From assembly GCA_036733305.1 (NCBI GenBank), contig DAINAT010000145.1, positions 1-6,894 on the forward strand: a stretch of 6,894 bases of DNA. The letters are read 5' to 3'. Positions 1-5,997 of the stretch are shown here, in pieces. Below the pieces are notes generated by a model. The model saw only the letters and a program-made list of their open reading frames with translations, did not search any database and was not told the DNA's origin. A program made the translations under genes and the position numbers. The first letter of the stretch is position 1; each line of letters opens with the position of its first letter. The DNA is from UBA7672 sp036733305. Its GTDB lineage: Bacteria > Pseudomonadota > Alphaproteobacteria > Caulobacterales > Hyphomonadaceae.

Positions 1-482
1 TGGGCAAGCGCACGGGCGCGATGCTGGCGATCTCGCTGCACGCGACGAATGACGATCTGCGCGACCAGCTGGTGCCGATCAACAAGAAGTACGACCTGAA
101 AGAGCTGTTCGATGCGATCCGGCAGTATCCGGACCTCGGCAACTCGAAGCGCGTGACGTTCGAGTACGTGATGCTCAAGGGCGTCAACGATACGCTGGCC
201 GAGGCGAAGGATCTGGTGAAGCTGCTGAAAGGCGTGCCGAGCAAGATCAACCTGATCCCGTTCAATCCGTGGCCGGGTACGCAGTATGAGTGCTCGGACT
301 GGGAGACGATTGAGAACTTCGCGGAAGTGCTGAACCGCGCAGGCTATGCCTCGCCGATCCGCACGCCGCGCGGCCGCGATATTCTCGCCGCCTGCGGACA
401 GCTGCGCTCCGAGAGCGTGAAAGAGAAAGCCAGCGAGGCGCTGAAGCGCCGGTTGGCCGAGAAGGAAGCTTCGGAAAGCTGA
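1..482 (+). CDS. rlmN: RlmN, dual-specificity 23S rRNA/tRNA adenine-C2 methyltransferase (5'-truncated by window edge)
   Basis: C-terminal part of the radical-SAM enzyme that methylates C2 of A2503 in 23S rRNA and of A37 in some tRNAs, acting in the cytoplasm. The frame is open to the left edge (codons from base 3), so the gene starts outside the window. The ATG at base 21 is internal, since LAISLHA.ND.LRD..VPINKKY is mid-protein RlmN sequence. Visible hallmarks are RVTFEYVMLKGVND, KINLIPFNPWPG, and the C-terminal RTPRGRDI followed by AACGQL. The Cys of AACGQL (codon 393-395) corresponds to the cysteine that carries the methyl group during catalysis (Cys355 in E. coli). The CxxxCxxC iron-sulfur motif lies upstream and is not visible. 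A charged tail (ESVKEKASEALKRRLAEKEA) ends the protein. Identity is very secure. No clear terminator separates the stop from the next promoter, only 5 bp away. Confidence 0.97.
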   Translation, partial: GKRTGAMLAISLHATNDDLRDQLVPINKKYDLKELFDAIRQYPDLGNSKRVTFEYVMLKGVNDTLAEAKDLVKLLKGVPSKINLIPFNPWPGTQYECSDWETIENFAEVLNRAGYASPIRTPRGRDILAACGQLRSESVKEKASEALKRRLAEKEASES

Positions 483-487
483 GGCTG

Positions 488-516
488 CTGACTTCTTCGT
501 TGCTCCATGTTATAAC
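488..516 (+). promoter_or_regulatory. Probable sigma-70-type promoter of the toxin-antitoxin operon
   Basis: CTGACT (488-493) is followed after exactly 17 bp by TATAAC (511-516), matching the -35 and -10 consensus at 4/6 and 5/6 positions. Transcription would begin near 523, leaving a leader of about 18 nt that contains the GAGG ribosome site at 531-534. The -10 box lies inside a 14-bp palindrome, as expected for autorepression. The assignment is by eye, and a second TATAAC at 525-530 is an alternative -10. Confidence 0.55.
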
Positions 517-519
517 ATG
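506..519. promoter_or_regulatory. 14-bp perfect palindrome, likely antitoxin/toxin-antitoxin operator
   Basis: CATGTTATAACATG is a perfect 14-bp palindrome covering the -10 box of the promoter just upstream of the antitoxin. AbrB/MazE-fold antitoxins bind as dimers to symmetric sites overlapping their own promoters, so this is the natural operator. A half-site echo (TATAAC) recurs at 525-530. It is A/T-rich and stands out from the surrounding GC-rich DNA. Confidence 0.55.
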
Positions 520-540
520 CGGGCTATAACGAGGCTGGTC

Positions 541-768
541 ATGACACGGCTCAAGATTCGACAGATCGGAAATTCGCAAGGCGTGCTGTTGCCAAAGGAA
601 TTGCTTGGCGAGGCGAATGCACAGCTTGGCGACGATATGATCGCTACGGTTAAATCCAATGGCGTGATCGAACTGAGGCCAGTTCATCTAGGCCAGGATG
701 GCATGATGACAACCGCGCGTGGAATTATGGCGAAGCGGCGCAAGGTGCTGCGTGCGCTTTCCAAATGA
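541..768 (+). CDS. AbrB/MazE/SpoVT-fold antitoxin of a type II toxin-antitoxin pair
   Basis: Protein of 75 residues, predicted to bind its own promoter and neutralise the Doc-like toxin encoded next. Residues about 3-48 form a SpoVT/AbrB swapped-hairpin DNA-binding domain: LKIRQIGNSQGVLLPKELL, then the second half GDDMIATVKSNGVIELRP. The IGNSQGVLLPK stretch is the family signature. The basic C-terminal tail (TTARGIMAKRRKVLRALSK) is the expected toxin-binding part. I chose ATG 541, which has GAGG at 531-534 with 6-nt spacing. An in-frame ATG at 517 lies inside the operator palindrome and upstream of the likely transcription start, so it is unlikely. The gene overlaps the toxin by ATGA (765-768), giving translational coupling. 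A hand count over 541-720 gives about 53% GC, lower than the transporter gene, which fits a laterally mobile module. Confidence 0.88.
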   Translation: MTRLKIRQIGNSQGVLLPKELLGEANAQLGDDMIATVKSNGVIELRPVHLGQDGMMTTARGIMAKRRKVLRALSK

Positions 769-1151
769 GTGAGCCTGTTTGGCTGCCGAGCGAGATCATT
801 CTGGCCATACATGACGAGCAGATTGCCGAACATGGCGGTCTGGCGGGCGTGCGCGATGTAAATCTTCTCGATAGCGCCCTTGCGCGCCCCAAGAATGCTT
901 TTGCATACGGCGAGCGGGATCTGTGCGTGCTGGCGGCCCTCTACGCTTCTGGAATCGTGAGGAACCATCCCTTCGCGGACGGCAACAAACGCTCTGCATT
1001 TGTAGCATGTGAGCTGTTTCTCACCCTGAACGGGCTGCTGCTTATGGCCGACGACGACGCCTGCGTAACCCAGACCGTTGCTTTAGCTGCTGGCGAGCTC
1101 GACGAGCATGCTTTTTCGGCGTGGCTGCATGCCAATGTAGAGCCAGCATAG
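765..1151 (+). CDS. doc: Doc-family (Fic-fold) toxin, death-on-curing type
   Basis: Protein of 128 residues, the usual length of Doc toxins. The active-site motif HPFADGNKR (residues 68-76) is the Doc form HxFx(D/N)(A/G)NKR. A Lys replaces the second Gly of the classical Fic motif HPFx(D/E)GNGR, the change associated with kinase rather than AMP-transfer activity. Phage P1 Doc phosphorylates elongation factor EF-Tu and stops translation; the same activity is inferred here. His68 would be the catalytic base. The N-terminal stretch HDEQIAEHGGLAGVRD and LLDSALARP are also typical of the family. The ATG overlaps the antitoxin stop by 4 bp. The active-site motif appears intact, so the toxin is probably functional. 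The gene ends 12 bp from the convergent TetR gene. Confidence 0.93.
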   Translation: MSEPVWLPSEIILAIHDEQIAEHGGLAGVRDVNLLDSALARPKNAFAYGERDLCVLAALYASGIVRNHPFADGNKRSAFVACELFLTLNGLLLMADDDACVTQTVALAAGELDEHAFSAWLHANVEPA

Positions 1152-1163
1152 CGATAGGTTCAC

Positions 1164-1793
1164 TCAGCGCTGAAGCGATTTCAGATAAGCGCAGAACATG
1201 TCGGCCATGGCGTCGGCATATGTCCGGATTTCCGCGGGTGTGCGCGGTTCTTCGGAGAACTCCTTGCCGACTGTCCCGAGCGTTGTGGTGACGATGTCGC
1301 TCGCGAGATCGCGAACGGCTTTGGGGCGGCCCGGCAGAACTTCACGCATGAAGGCGTCGGCCACGCTGTCCCATTCGCCTTTGGCTTCTGCTGCTTCCGG
1401 TGCATCGCGATAGAGCGGGGCGGCGTCGTTGAGAGCGATGCGCACGGCGGCTTCGTCGCATTCGGATTTGACGAAGGTGTGGACGAGCTTCCGTAGCCGG
1501 TCGAACGGCGGCGTCGCGCGATCCTGCAGAATGGCGCGCATCATGGCGGTGTTCTCGCGCCATTCGTCGCTCTGCAGGCGGAAGAGGATCGCCGCCTTGT
1601 TCGGGAAGTACTGATAGACCGAGCCGACACTGACGCCGGCCTTTGCCGCGACGCGCGCTGTCGTGAAATGCTGCGCCCCTTCCTTCTCCAGAACGCGAAC
1701 AGCAGCTTCGAGAATAGCCTGAACGAGGTCGTTCGAGCGCGCCTGCTGAGGCTGTTTTCGCGTTGAAATCTGGGCGCGTTTGCGTGCGGGCAT
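1164..1793 (-). CDS. TetR/AcrR-family transcriptional regulator
   Basis: Protein of 209 residues from the ATG at 1793. A basic, disordered N-terminus (MPARKRAQISTRKQPQQARS) precedes the TetR DNA-binding domain at about residues 22-70: LVQAILEAAVRVLEKEG, then FTTARVAAKAGVSVGSVYQYFPNKAAIL, which contains the helix-turn-helix and the family's VYQYFPNK signature. The rest is a variable ligand-binding and dimerisation domain, and no ligand can be predicted. The frame stays open to 2033, but an earlier start would run through the divergent intergenic region into the methyltransferase gene. The Shine-Dalgarno site before 1793 is weak. Divergence from the methyltransferase with an inverted repeat between them suggests it represses that gene and probably itself. 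Confidence 0.92.
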   Translation of the reverse strand: MPARKRAQISTRKQPQQARSNDLVQAILEAAVRVLEKEGAQHFTTARVAAKAGVSVGSVYQYFPNKAAILFRLQSDEWRENTAMMRAILQDRATPPFDRLRKLVHTFVKSECDEAAVRIALNDAAPLYRDAPEAAEAKGEWDSVADAFMREVLPGRPKAVRDLASDIVTTTLGTVGKEFSEEPRTPAEIRTYADAMADMFCAYLKSLQR

Positions 1794-1806
1794 GGGGCGT
1801 TGCCTG

Positions 1807-1841
1807 AATGCGAATAGAAAACCTGACGAACTATTCGTATT
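1807..1841. promoter_or_regulatory. Inverted repeat, candidate TetR operator between divergent genes
   Basis: Left arm AATGCGAATAG (1807-1817) and right arm CTATTCGTATT (1831-1841) pair at 10 of 11 positions across a 13-bp spacer, centred on 1824. The core CGAATAG/CTATTCG pairs perfectly. The site lies 31 bp upstream of the tetR start and 70 bp upstream of the methyltransferase start, well placed to block both promoters. TetR dimers bind such symmetric sites. The spacing is longer than in TetO, but other family members use long operators. Confidence 0.55.
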
Positions 1842-1893
1842 TTCAATTCCGGTGAAACGCCAGAGTTGAAAACAAGAAACGAGGACCTCCCCC

Positions 1894-2562
1894 ATGACCA
1901 ATTCCCTGCTTGCAACTGCACCGCTTGCTCCGCTGATCGAGCGGCTGTTTGCGGAAGCCGATGCAACCTCGGCGCGCGATGCGCCGGAGCTGCAACCGCT
2001 CCTGCACCGTCGCGAGGAGATGATGCGCAGCAAGACGGAGTACGCGACCTTCTATGGCGCCCTGAAGAACTTCCCGCTCGCCGTCTCGCGCGAGACCGGA
2101 CATCTGTTGTATATGCTTGCGCGCGGGCTCAAGGCGCGCACGATTGTCGAGTTCGGCACATCTTGGGGCATCTCGACGCTGTATATGGCGGCGGCGCTGC
2201 GCGAGAATGGCGGTGGTCGATTGATCACGTCGGAGTTCGAGCCGGCCAAGGCAGCGCGGGCCCGCGCCAATCTGGAGGCGGGCGGCGTGATGGATCTGGT
2301 CGAGATCCGCGAGGGCGATGCGCTGAAGACACTGGCGGCTGACCTGCCGGAGACGATCGATCTCGTTCTGCTCGATGGGGCCAAGGCGCTCTATTCGGAT
2401 ATTCTGGATCTGCTCGAAAGCCGTTTGCGGCCGGGGGCCATGATCGTGGCCGACAATGCGGACTACTGCCCGGACTACCTCGCGCGCGTACGCTCGCCAG
2501 CTGCCGGGTATCTCTCGGTGCCGTTCGATGGCGAGGTTGAGCTGTCGATGCGCCTCGGTTGA
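1894..2562 (+). CDS. Class I SAM-dependent methyltransferase, O-methyltransferase-like
   Basis: Protein of 222 residues with a Rossmann-type S-adenosylmethionine fold. Motif I is IVEFGTSWGIST (residues 84-95), where the acidic-Gly-rich loop binds SAM. The end of the second strand is ITSEFEP (Glu114, expected to contact the ribose). GDAL (141-144) supplies the adenine-contacting acid. DLVLLDGAK (156-164) and MIVADN (183-188) match the motif order of small-molecule O-methyltransferases (PF01596/Methyltransf_24 type), in which the two acids help hold a metal. The N-terminal 60 residues are helical and probably form the substrate lid. The start has GAGGA at 1881-1885 with 8-nt spacing. The gene is divergent from the TetR gene, implying induction by a small molecule. 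The substrate is unknown; an aromatic or catechol-like compound is only a possibility. Confidence 0.85.
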   Translation: MTNSLLATAPLAPLIERLFAEADATSARDAPELQPLLHRREEMMRSKTEYATFYGALKNFPLAVSRETGHLLYMLARGLKARTIVEFGTSWGISTLYMAAALRENGGGRLITSEFEPAKAARARANLEAGGVMDLVEIREGDALKTLAADLPETIDLVLLDGAKALYSDILDLLESRLRPGAMIVADNADYCPDYLARVRSPAAGYLSVPFDGEVELSMRLG

Positions 2563-2587
2563 GGCCTGCTGCATGGCCACAGACAAG

Positions 2588-2608
2588 CAGCCGGTTGATT
2601 GCCGGCTG
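2588..2608 (+). terminator. Hairpin between methyltransferase and transporter genes, possible weak terminator
   Basis: CAGCCGG (2588-2594) and CCGGCTG (2602-2608) form a perfect 7-bp stem with a 7-nt loop, 26 bp after the methyltransferase stop. It is followed by ACTTTCT rather than a true T run, so it would end transcription inefficiently, or act as an attenuator or mRNA end-stabiliser. If it terminates, the transporter at 2650 needs its own promoter in the remaining 41 bp, where I see none. Confidence 0.35.
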
Positions 2609-2649
2609 ACTTTCTGGCCTAACCCCTCCCGGGTCGTGGAGGCAGCATA

Positions 2650-3924
2650 ATGACAGCAGCAACGGCAGAACGTGCGCCCGCAGCGCGGGTGTTGACGGCG
2701 AGCCTCGTTGGCACGGCGGTCGAGTTCTACGATTTTTATATCTACGCCACGGCTGCCTCGCTTGTGTTCCCGACGCTGTTCTTCCCGTCGGAGTCGGCGA
2801 GCGCACAGCTGCTGTCGTCGTATGCGACGTTTGCCATTGCCTTCATTGCGCGGCCCGTTGGTGCAGTCGTGTTCGGGCATTTCGGCGACAAGATCGGCCG
2901 CAAGTCGACGCTGGTGTGGTCGCTGATGCTGATGGGCGGATCGACGATGGCGATCGCCTTCCTGCCGACTTACGCAATGGCGGGATGGATTGCGCCGTTT
3001 CTGTTGTGCGTGCTGCGGTTTGGGCAGGGGCTGGGGCTGGGTGGCGAGTGGGGCGGGGCGGCGTTGCTGGCGGTGGAGAATGCACCGCCGGGATGGAAGG
3101 CGCGGTTCGGCATGTTCCCGCAGCTGGGTGCGCCGGTAGGCTTCATCGCAGCAAATGGTTTGTTCCTGATCCTCGGCCTGATGCTGAGCCCGCAGGACTT
3201 CCTTGAATGGGGCTGGCGCATTCCGTTCCTGGCTAGCGCGCTGCTCGTGGCCGTTGGTCTGTGGGTGCGGTTGAAGCTGCATGAGACGCCGGCGTTCAAG
3301 GCGGTGCTTGAGAAAGAGAAACCGCCATCCGTGCCGCTGGGCGAGTTGTTCCGCGATCACTGGAAGGCGACGCTCGGCGGCACGTTCGGCGTGGTGGCCT
3401 GCTTCTGCATTTATTACATCGCGACGGCGTTCGCGCTTGGTTATGGCACGACGGCGCTGGGGTATCCGCGCGAGTTGTTCCTGCAGGTGCAGCTGGTGGC
3501 GATTCTGTTCATGGCGGGTGGGATCGTTTGGGCCGGCTACTGGTCGGATGCGAAGAGCCCGCGGCTGGTGCTGTCGATCGGGTGTGTGTTGGCGGTTGGT
3601 TCCGGCTTCCTGCTGGCGCCGATGCTGGGTTCGGGCGACCTGATGATCGTTGGCGTCTTCCTTTCCATCCTGCTGTTGCTGATGGGCTTTGTTTATGGAC
3701 CGTTGGGCGCGTGGTTGCCGGGGCTGTTTCCGGCGCGGGTGCGGTATACGGGGGCGAGTGTGGCGTTCAACGTTGGCGGCGTGATCGGCGGTGGGTTCAC
3801 GCCGGTGGCCGCGCAGATGCTGGCTGAGCAGGGCGGGTTGTCGTTCGTGGGCTTCTATCTGAGCGTTGCAGCAGCCTTGAGTCTTGCAGCGCTGCTGTTG
3901 CTGCGGAAGCCGGCGATCGACTAG
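2650..3924 (+). CDS. MFS transporter, metabolite:H+ symporter (MHS) family
   Basis: Polytopic inner-membrane protein of 424 residues, the usual MHS length, with about 12 hydrophobic segments. Diagnostic stretches are VGTAVEFYDFYIYATAA in helix 1 (the MHS hallmark EFYDFYIYG-like motif), GHFGDKIGRKSTL (76-88, the MFS loop 2-3 motif), RFGQGLGLGGEWGGA (123-137, the MHS signature) and EWGWRIPFL. Relatives import organic acids or osmolytes with protons (KgtP alpha-ketoglutarate, ShiA shikimate, ProP proline/betaine). The substrate here is not predictable, and uptake is more likely than efflux by family. The start has a strong GGAGG (2638-2642) with 7-nt spacing. It lies 87 bp after the methyltransferase and 22 bp before the exported NTF2-like gene, so it is probably co-transcribed with the latter. 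Third codon positions are strongly G/C. Confidence 0.92.
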   Translation: MTAATAERAPAARVLTASLVGTAVEFYDFYIYATAASLVFPTLFFPSESASAQLLSSYATFAIAFIARPVGAVVFGHFGDKIGRKSTLVWSLMLMGGSTMAIAFLPTYAMAGWIAPFLLCVLRFGQGLGLGGEWGGAALLAVENAPPGWKARFGMFPQLGAPVGFIAANGLFLILGLMLSPQDFLEWGWRIPFLASALLVAVGLWVRLKLHETPAFKAVLEKEKPPSVPLGELFRDHWKATLGGTFGVVACFCIYYIATAFALGYGTTALGYPRELFLQVQLVAILFMAGGIVWAGYWSDAKSPRLVLSIGCVLAVGSGFLLAPMLGSGDLMIVGVFLSILLLLMGFVYGPLGAWLPGLFPARVRYTGASVAFNVGGVIGGGFTPVAAQMLAEQGGLSFVGFYLSVAAALSLAALLLLRKPAID

Positions 3925-3946
3925 AACGGGTGGACAGGAGACGCCG

Positions 3947-4369
3947 ATGAAACGCCTCGCATTCGCCCTTGCACTGTTCGGCGCTGCGCCTGCATTCGCG
4001 CAGCCTGCGCCGCAGATCGAGGTGGAGGCGCGGTCGATGCTGAACGCGTGGATCGCCAACTTCAATCGCGGTGATGCGGCGGGGATGGCGAAGGACGTTT
4101 ATGTGCAGGCCGATGAGGCGGCTTTGGGCAAGATGTTTGCTGCGATGCGTGACGACAATTTCGGCAAGCTGGATGTCTATGGCGCGTGGTTCTGTGCGAG
4201 CGATGCGACCAAGGGCAAGGCGCTGGTGAAGTATGGCCGGCTCTATTCGTTTGGCGGGCTGATGGAAGGCGACGAGGCGAAGCTGTTCGATATCGTGAAG
4301 ACGGATGCTGGCTGGCGCGTCGCGACCGAGAGCGCCGTTGCTTATGCGACCGAGCTGAGTTGCTCCTGA
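3947..4369 (+). CDS. Exported NTF2-like (SnoaL-fold) protein of unknown function
   Basis: Protein of 140 residues. MKRLAFALALFGAAPAFA is a clear signal peptide with cleavage expected before Gln19, so the product is periplasmic or secreted. The mature part looks like a cone-shaped NTF2/SnoaL fold: an N-terminal helix with NAWIANFNRGDAAGMAKD.Y, a central segment FAAMRDDNFGKLDVYGAWFC, and the final strand pair FDIVKTDAGWRVATES, the typical x-x-DGWR ending. The mature protein has exactly two cysteines (83 and 139), a probable disulfide. The ATG has AGGAG at 3936-3940 with 6-nt spacing; an open frame running further upstream overlaps the transporter and lacks such support. It is a paralogue of the lipoprotein at 5998-6453. 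It may bind a ligand or be catalytic, but no active-site residues can be assigned. Confidence 0.8.
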   Translation: MKRLAFALALFGAAPAFAQPAPQIEVEARSMLNAWIANFNRGDAAGMAKDVYVQADEAALGKMFAAMRDDNFGKLDVYGAWFCASDATKGKALVKYGRLYSFGGLMEGDEAKLFDIVKTDAGWRVATESAVAYATELSCS

Positions 4370-4376
4370 TCTCACG

Positions 4377-4850
4377 CTAGCCAAGACCTGCGATTCTCGC
4401 GTCGAATTCGCGTTCCTTCTCTCCGCCGAAAGCGGCTTGCAGGCGGTCCCGCCAGGCGGCGGCGTCGGTCTGTTTGAGAACGCCGACCTTGAAGAAGGGG
4501 CGGATGTCGGTGTCGCGGGCGTAGAGCTGGATCATCGGGGTGGCGGTGGTGCGGTTGAGGACCACGGTGAGCAGCATTCCGGAATGCCACGCGCCGACGC
4601 CGTTGGGATCGACGAGGCGGGCGCCGCCGCGCTTTTCCCAGATGGCGATGCGATTGCGCACGGGATCGTAGCCGATTGATGAGCCGAGATAGGTGTTCAT
4701 CACGCCTGGATGGAAATCGCGCATCTGCTCGAATTCCTTGAGCGCGATGCTTTCATTGGCGGGGCCGAATTTTGCGGCGGCCAGCTTTGTCCCGAAGAAC
4801 AGGGCGAGCGCGGCGAGGCCGCAGCCGACGAAGATCAGTATCTCATTCAT
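4377..4850 (-). CDS. Membrane-anchored protein of unknown function
   Basis: Protein of 157 residues that I do not recognise. The N-terminus (ILIFVGCGLAALALFFGTKLAA, roughly residues 4-25) is one hydrophobic helix, followed by a positive AAAKFGP, so it is anchored in the inner membrane. The remainder is soluble, with IGYDPVRNRIAIWEKRGGARLVDP suggesting a small beta-rich domain, and a charged helical C-terminus (AAWRDRLQAAFGGEKEREFDAR). The start at 4850 has a purine-rich GGAGAGGGA on the minus strand about 7 nt upstream. An ATG at 4868 would add six residues. It begins 49 bp after the Kelch gene stop on the same strand, so they are likely one operon. Its stop lies 7 bp from that of the convergent NTF2-like gene. 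Confidence 0.72.
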   Translation of the reverse strand: MNEILIFVGCGLAALALFFGTKLAAAKFGPANESIALKEFEQMRDFHPGVMNTYLGSSIGYDPVRNRIAIWEKRGGARLVDPNGVGAWHSGMLLTVVLNRTTATPMIQLYARDTDIRPFFKVGVLKQTDAAAWRDRLQAAFGGEKEREFDARIAGLG

Positions 4851-4899
4851 GGAGCCATCCCTCTCCATGGATAGCGGCATCGGGCGGGAAAACGGGTCA

Positions 4900-5925
4900 T
4901 CAGCGAAGCGTGAAGCTTTCGACCGCGTCGCTGGTCTCGCTGCCGCTTGGTTTTTTGGCGCCGCCGACGAGGTAGATGGCGTTGTTGAGGGGGACGGCGC
5001 CGAGGCCGTGGCGGGGGGTGGGCATGGGGGGCATGGAGGTCCAGGTGTCTGTTGCTGGATCGTAGGCCCAGGCTTCGGGATGCACGCGGCCGCCATTGTC
5101 GAAGTATTCGCCGCCGAAGACGTAGAGCTTGCCTTCCAGGACGCTGGCTGCGTTGCCGCCTGCGCCGGAGCCTTTCGGCATCGGAGCTGCTGAGCGCCAG
5201 CGATCTGCCTTCGGATCGTAAACTTCGTGCGCGTCGGTCGGGCCGTTGGCCACGCTGCGGCCGCCGACGACGTGCCAGAGGCCGTTGATGACGCCGCCGG
5301 AGGCGCTGTTGCGCGCGGTGAGGGCGGGGGCGGCGTTGCGCCATGTGTTGACGGCGGGGTCATAGACGAGGTGGCGCGTGACGTCTTCGTGGTCGCCATA
5401 GGCGAGGTTGGCTGCGGCTTTCGGACGGCGGCCGCCGATGATGTGGATGTTTGGCCCAAGACTTGTGGCGACGACTTCGGCGTGCGGTTCGGGGGCGGGT
5501 GCGAGTGTGGTCCAGCTATTCGTGGCGTCGTCATAGCGCAGCGTGTCGGTGGACATGATCCAGTTCACGGCGCCTGCATTCGTGCCGAAGCCGCCGAGCA
5601 GGTAGAGGCGGCCATTGTGGCTGACGGCGTGCGGGTGGTGGCGCATGGCGGGCAGTTTCGCGAGGGTCGCGCTGGCGCCGGTTTTCGGATCGTAGGCGAT
5701 GTGCTGGTCGGAGACGCCGGTGACGGTTGCGCCGTTGGAGAGCAGGCCGCCTGCGATGTGGATGCGGCCCTTGTGAGCGGTGGGGTAGATCTCCTGCACG
5801 CGGAAGGGCAGCGGCTTGTGCGTGGTGACGTAGCGAGGGTTGGCGGGGCTTGTTGGTTGGGCGTTGGCGCATCCGACCGCGAGCGTTGCGCCGGCGGAGA
5901 TCAGGGCGGTGCGGCGGGTGAGCAT
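4900..5925 (-). CDS. Tat-exported Kelch-repeat beta-propeller protein
   Basis: Protein of 341 residues. The start MLTRRTALISAGATLAVGC holds a twin arginine followed by a hydrophobic stretch, a Tat-type signal. Cys19 in AVGC may be a lipidation site, or signal peptidase could cut at ANA/QP. The mature part has six Kelch repeats marked by hydrophobic-Gly-Gly pairs near residues 59, 111, 164, 221, 271 and 321 (IHIAGG, LYLLGG, IHIIGG, WHVVGG, LYVFGG, IYLVGG), each followed by a YDP..D.W pattern in most blades. The regular spacing of about 50 residues predicts a six-bladed propeller filling nearly the whole protein. Kelch propellers serve in binding or, in galactose oxidase and sialic-acid mutarotase relatives, in sugar chemistry; no function is assigned here. 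The start at 5925 has GGAG about 8 nt upstream. The open frame extends further upstream to 6252 but overlaps the divergent gene. Confidence 0.88.
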   Translation of the reverse strand: MLTRRTALISAGATLAVGCANAQPTSPANPRYVTTHKPLPFRVQEIYPTAHKGRIHIAGGLLSNGATVTGVSDQHIAYDPKTGASATLAKLPAMRHHPHAVSHNGRLYLLGGFGTNAGAVNWIMSTDTLRYDDATNSWTTLAPAPEPHAEVVATSLGPNIHIIGGRRPKAAANLAYGDHEDVTRHLVYDPAVNTWRNAAPALTARNSASGGVINGLWHVVGGRSVANGPTDAHEVYDPKADRWRSAAPMPKGSGAGGNAASVLEGKLYVFGGEYFDNGGRVHPEAWAYDPATDTWTSMPPMPTPRHGLGAVPLNNAIYLVGGAKKPSGSETSDAVESFTLR

Positions 5926-5997
5926 CGTGTTTCTCCGTGGGCTCGACTGCGGTTCAGCAAACGCTAGCATGGGTTCTGACACATGGGGATCAAACCG
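5926..5997. promoter_or_regulatory. Divergent intergenic region between Kelch and NTF2-like lipoprotein genes
   Basis: These 72 bp must hold the promoters of both divergent genes, so the two may be co-regulated. I see no convincing -35/-10 pair and no long inverted repeat. The only repetition is a short CATGGG direct repeat (5968-5973 and 5982-5987). The minus-strand ribosome site GGAG lies next to 5925 and the plus-strand GGGGA at 5985-5989. Confidence 0.4.

Noticed and set aside
517..540. Earlier ATG for the antitoxin
   Set aside because: It lies inside the operator palindrome and ahead of the expected transcription start, and adds eight residues outside the family's domain; ATG 541 has a good GAGG site.
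1794..2033. Longer N-terminus for the TetR protein
   Set aside because: It would run through the intergenic operator and into the methyltransferase coding region, and the extra sequence has no TetR-like character.
1843..4065. Very long minus-strand open frame (740 codons) opposite the methyltransferase, transporter and NTF2-like genes
   Set aside because: The Arg/Gln/His-rich composition is that of an antisense frame of GC-rich genes, and the plus-strand genes have clear domains and ribosome sites.
5227..5967. Plus-strand open frame of 246 codons opposite the Kelch gene
   Set aside because: A Gly/Val/Ala-rich antisense shadow of a gene with six clear Kelch repeats and a signal sequence.
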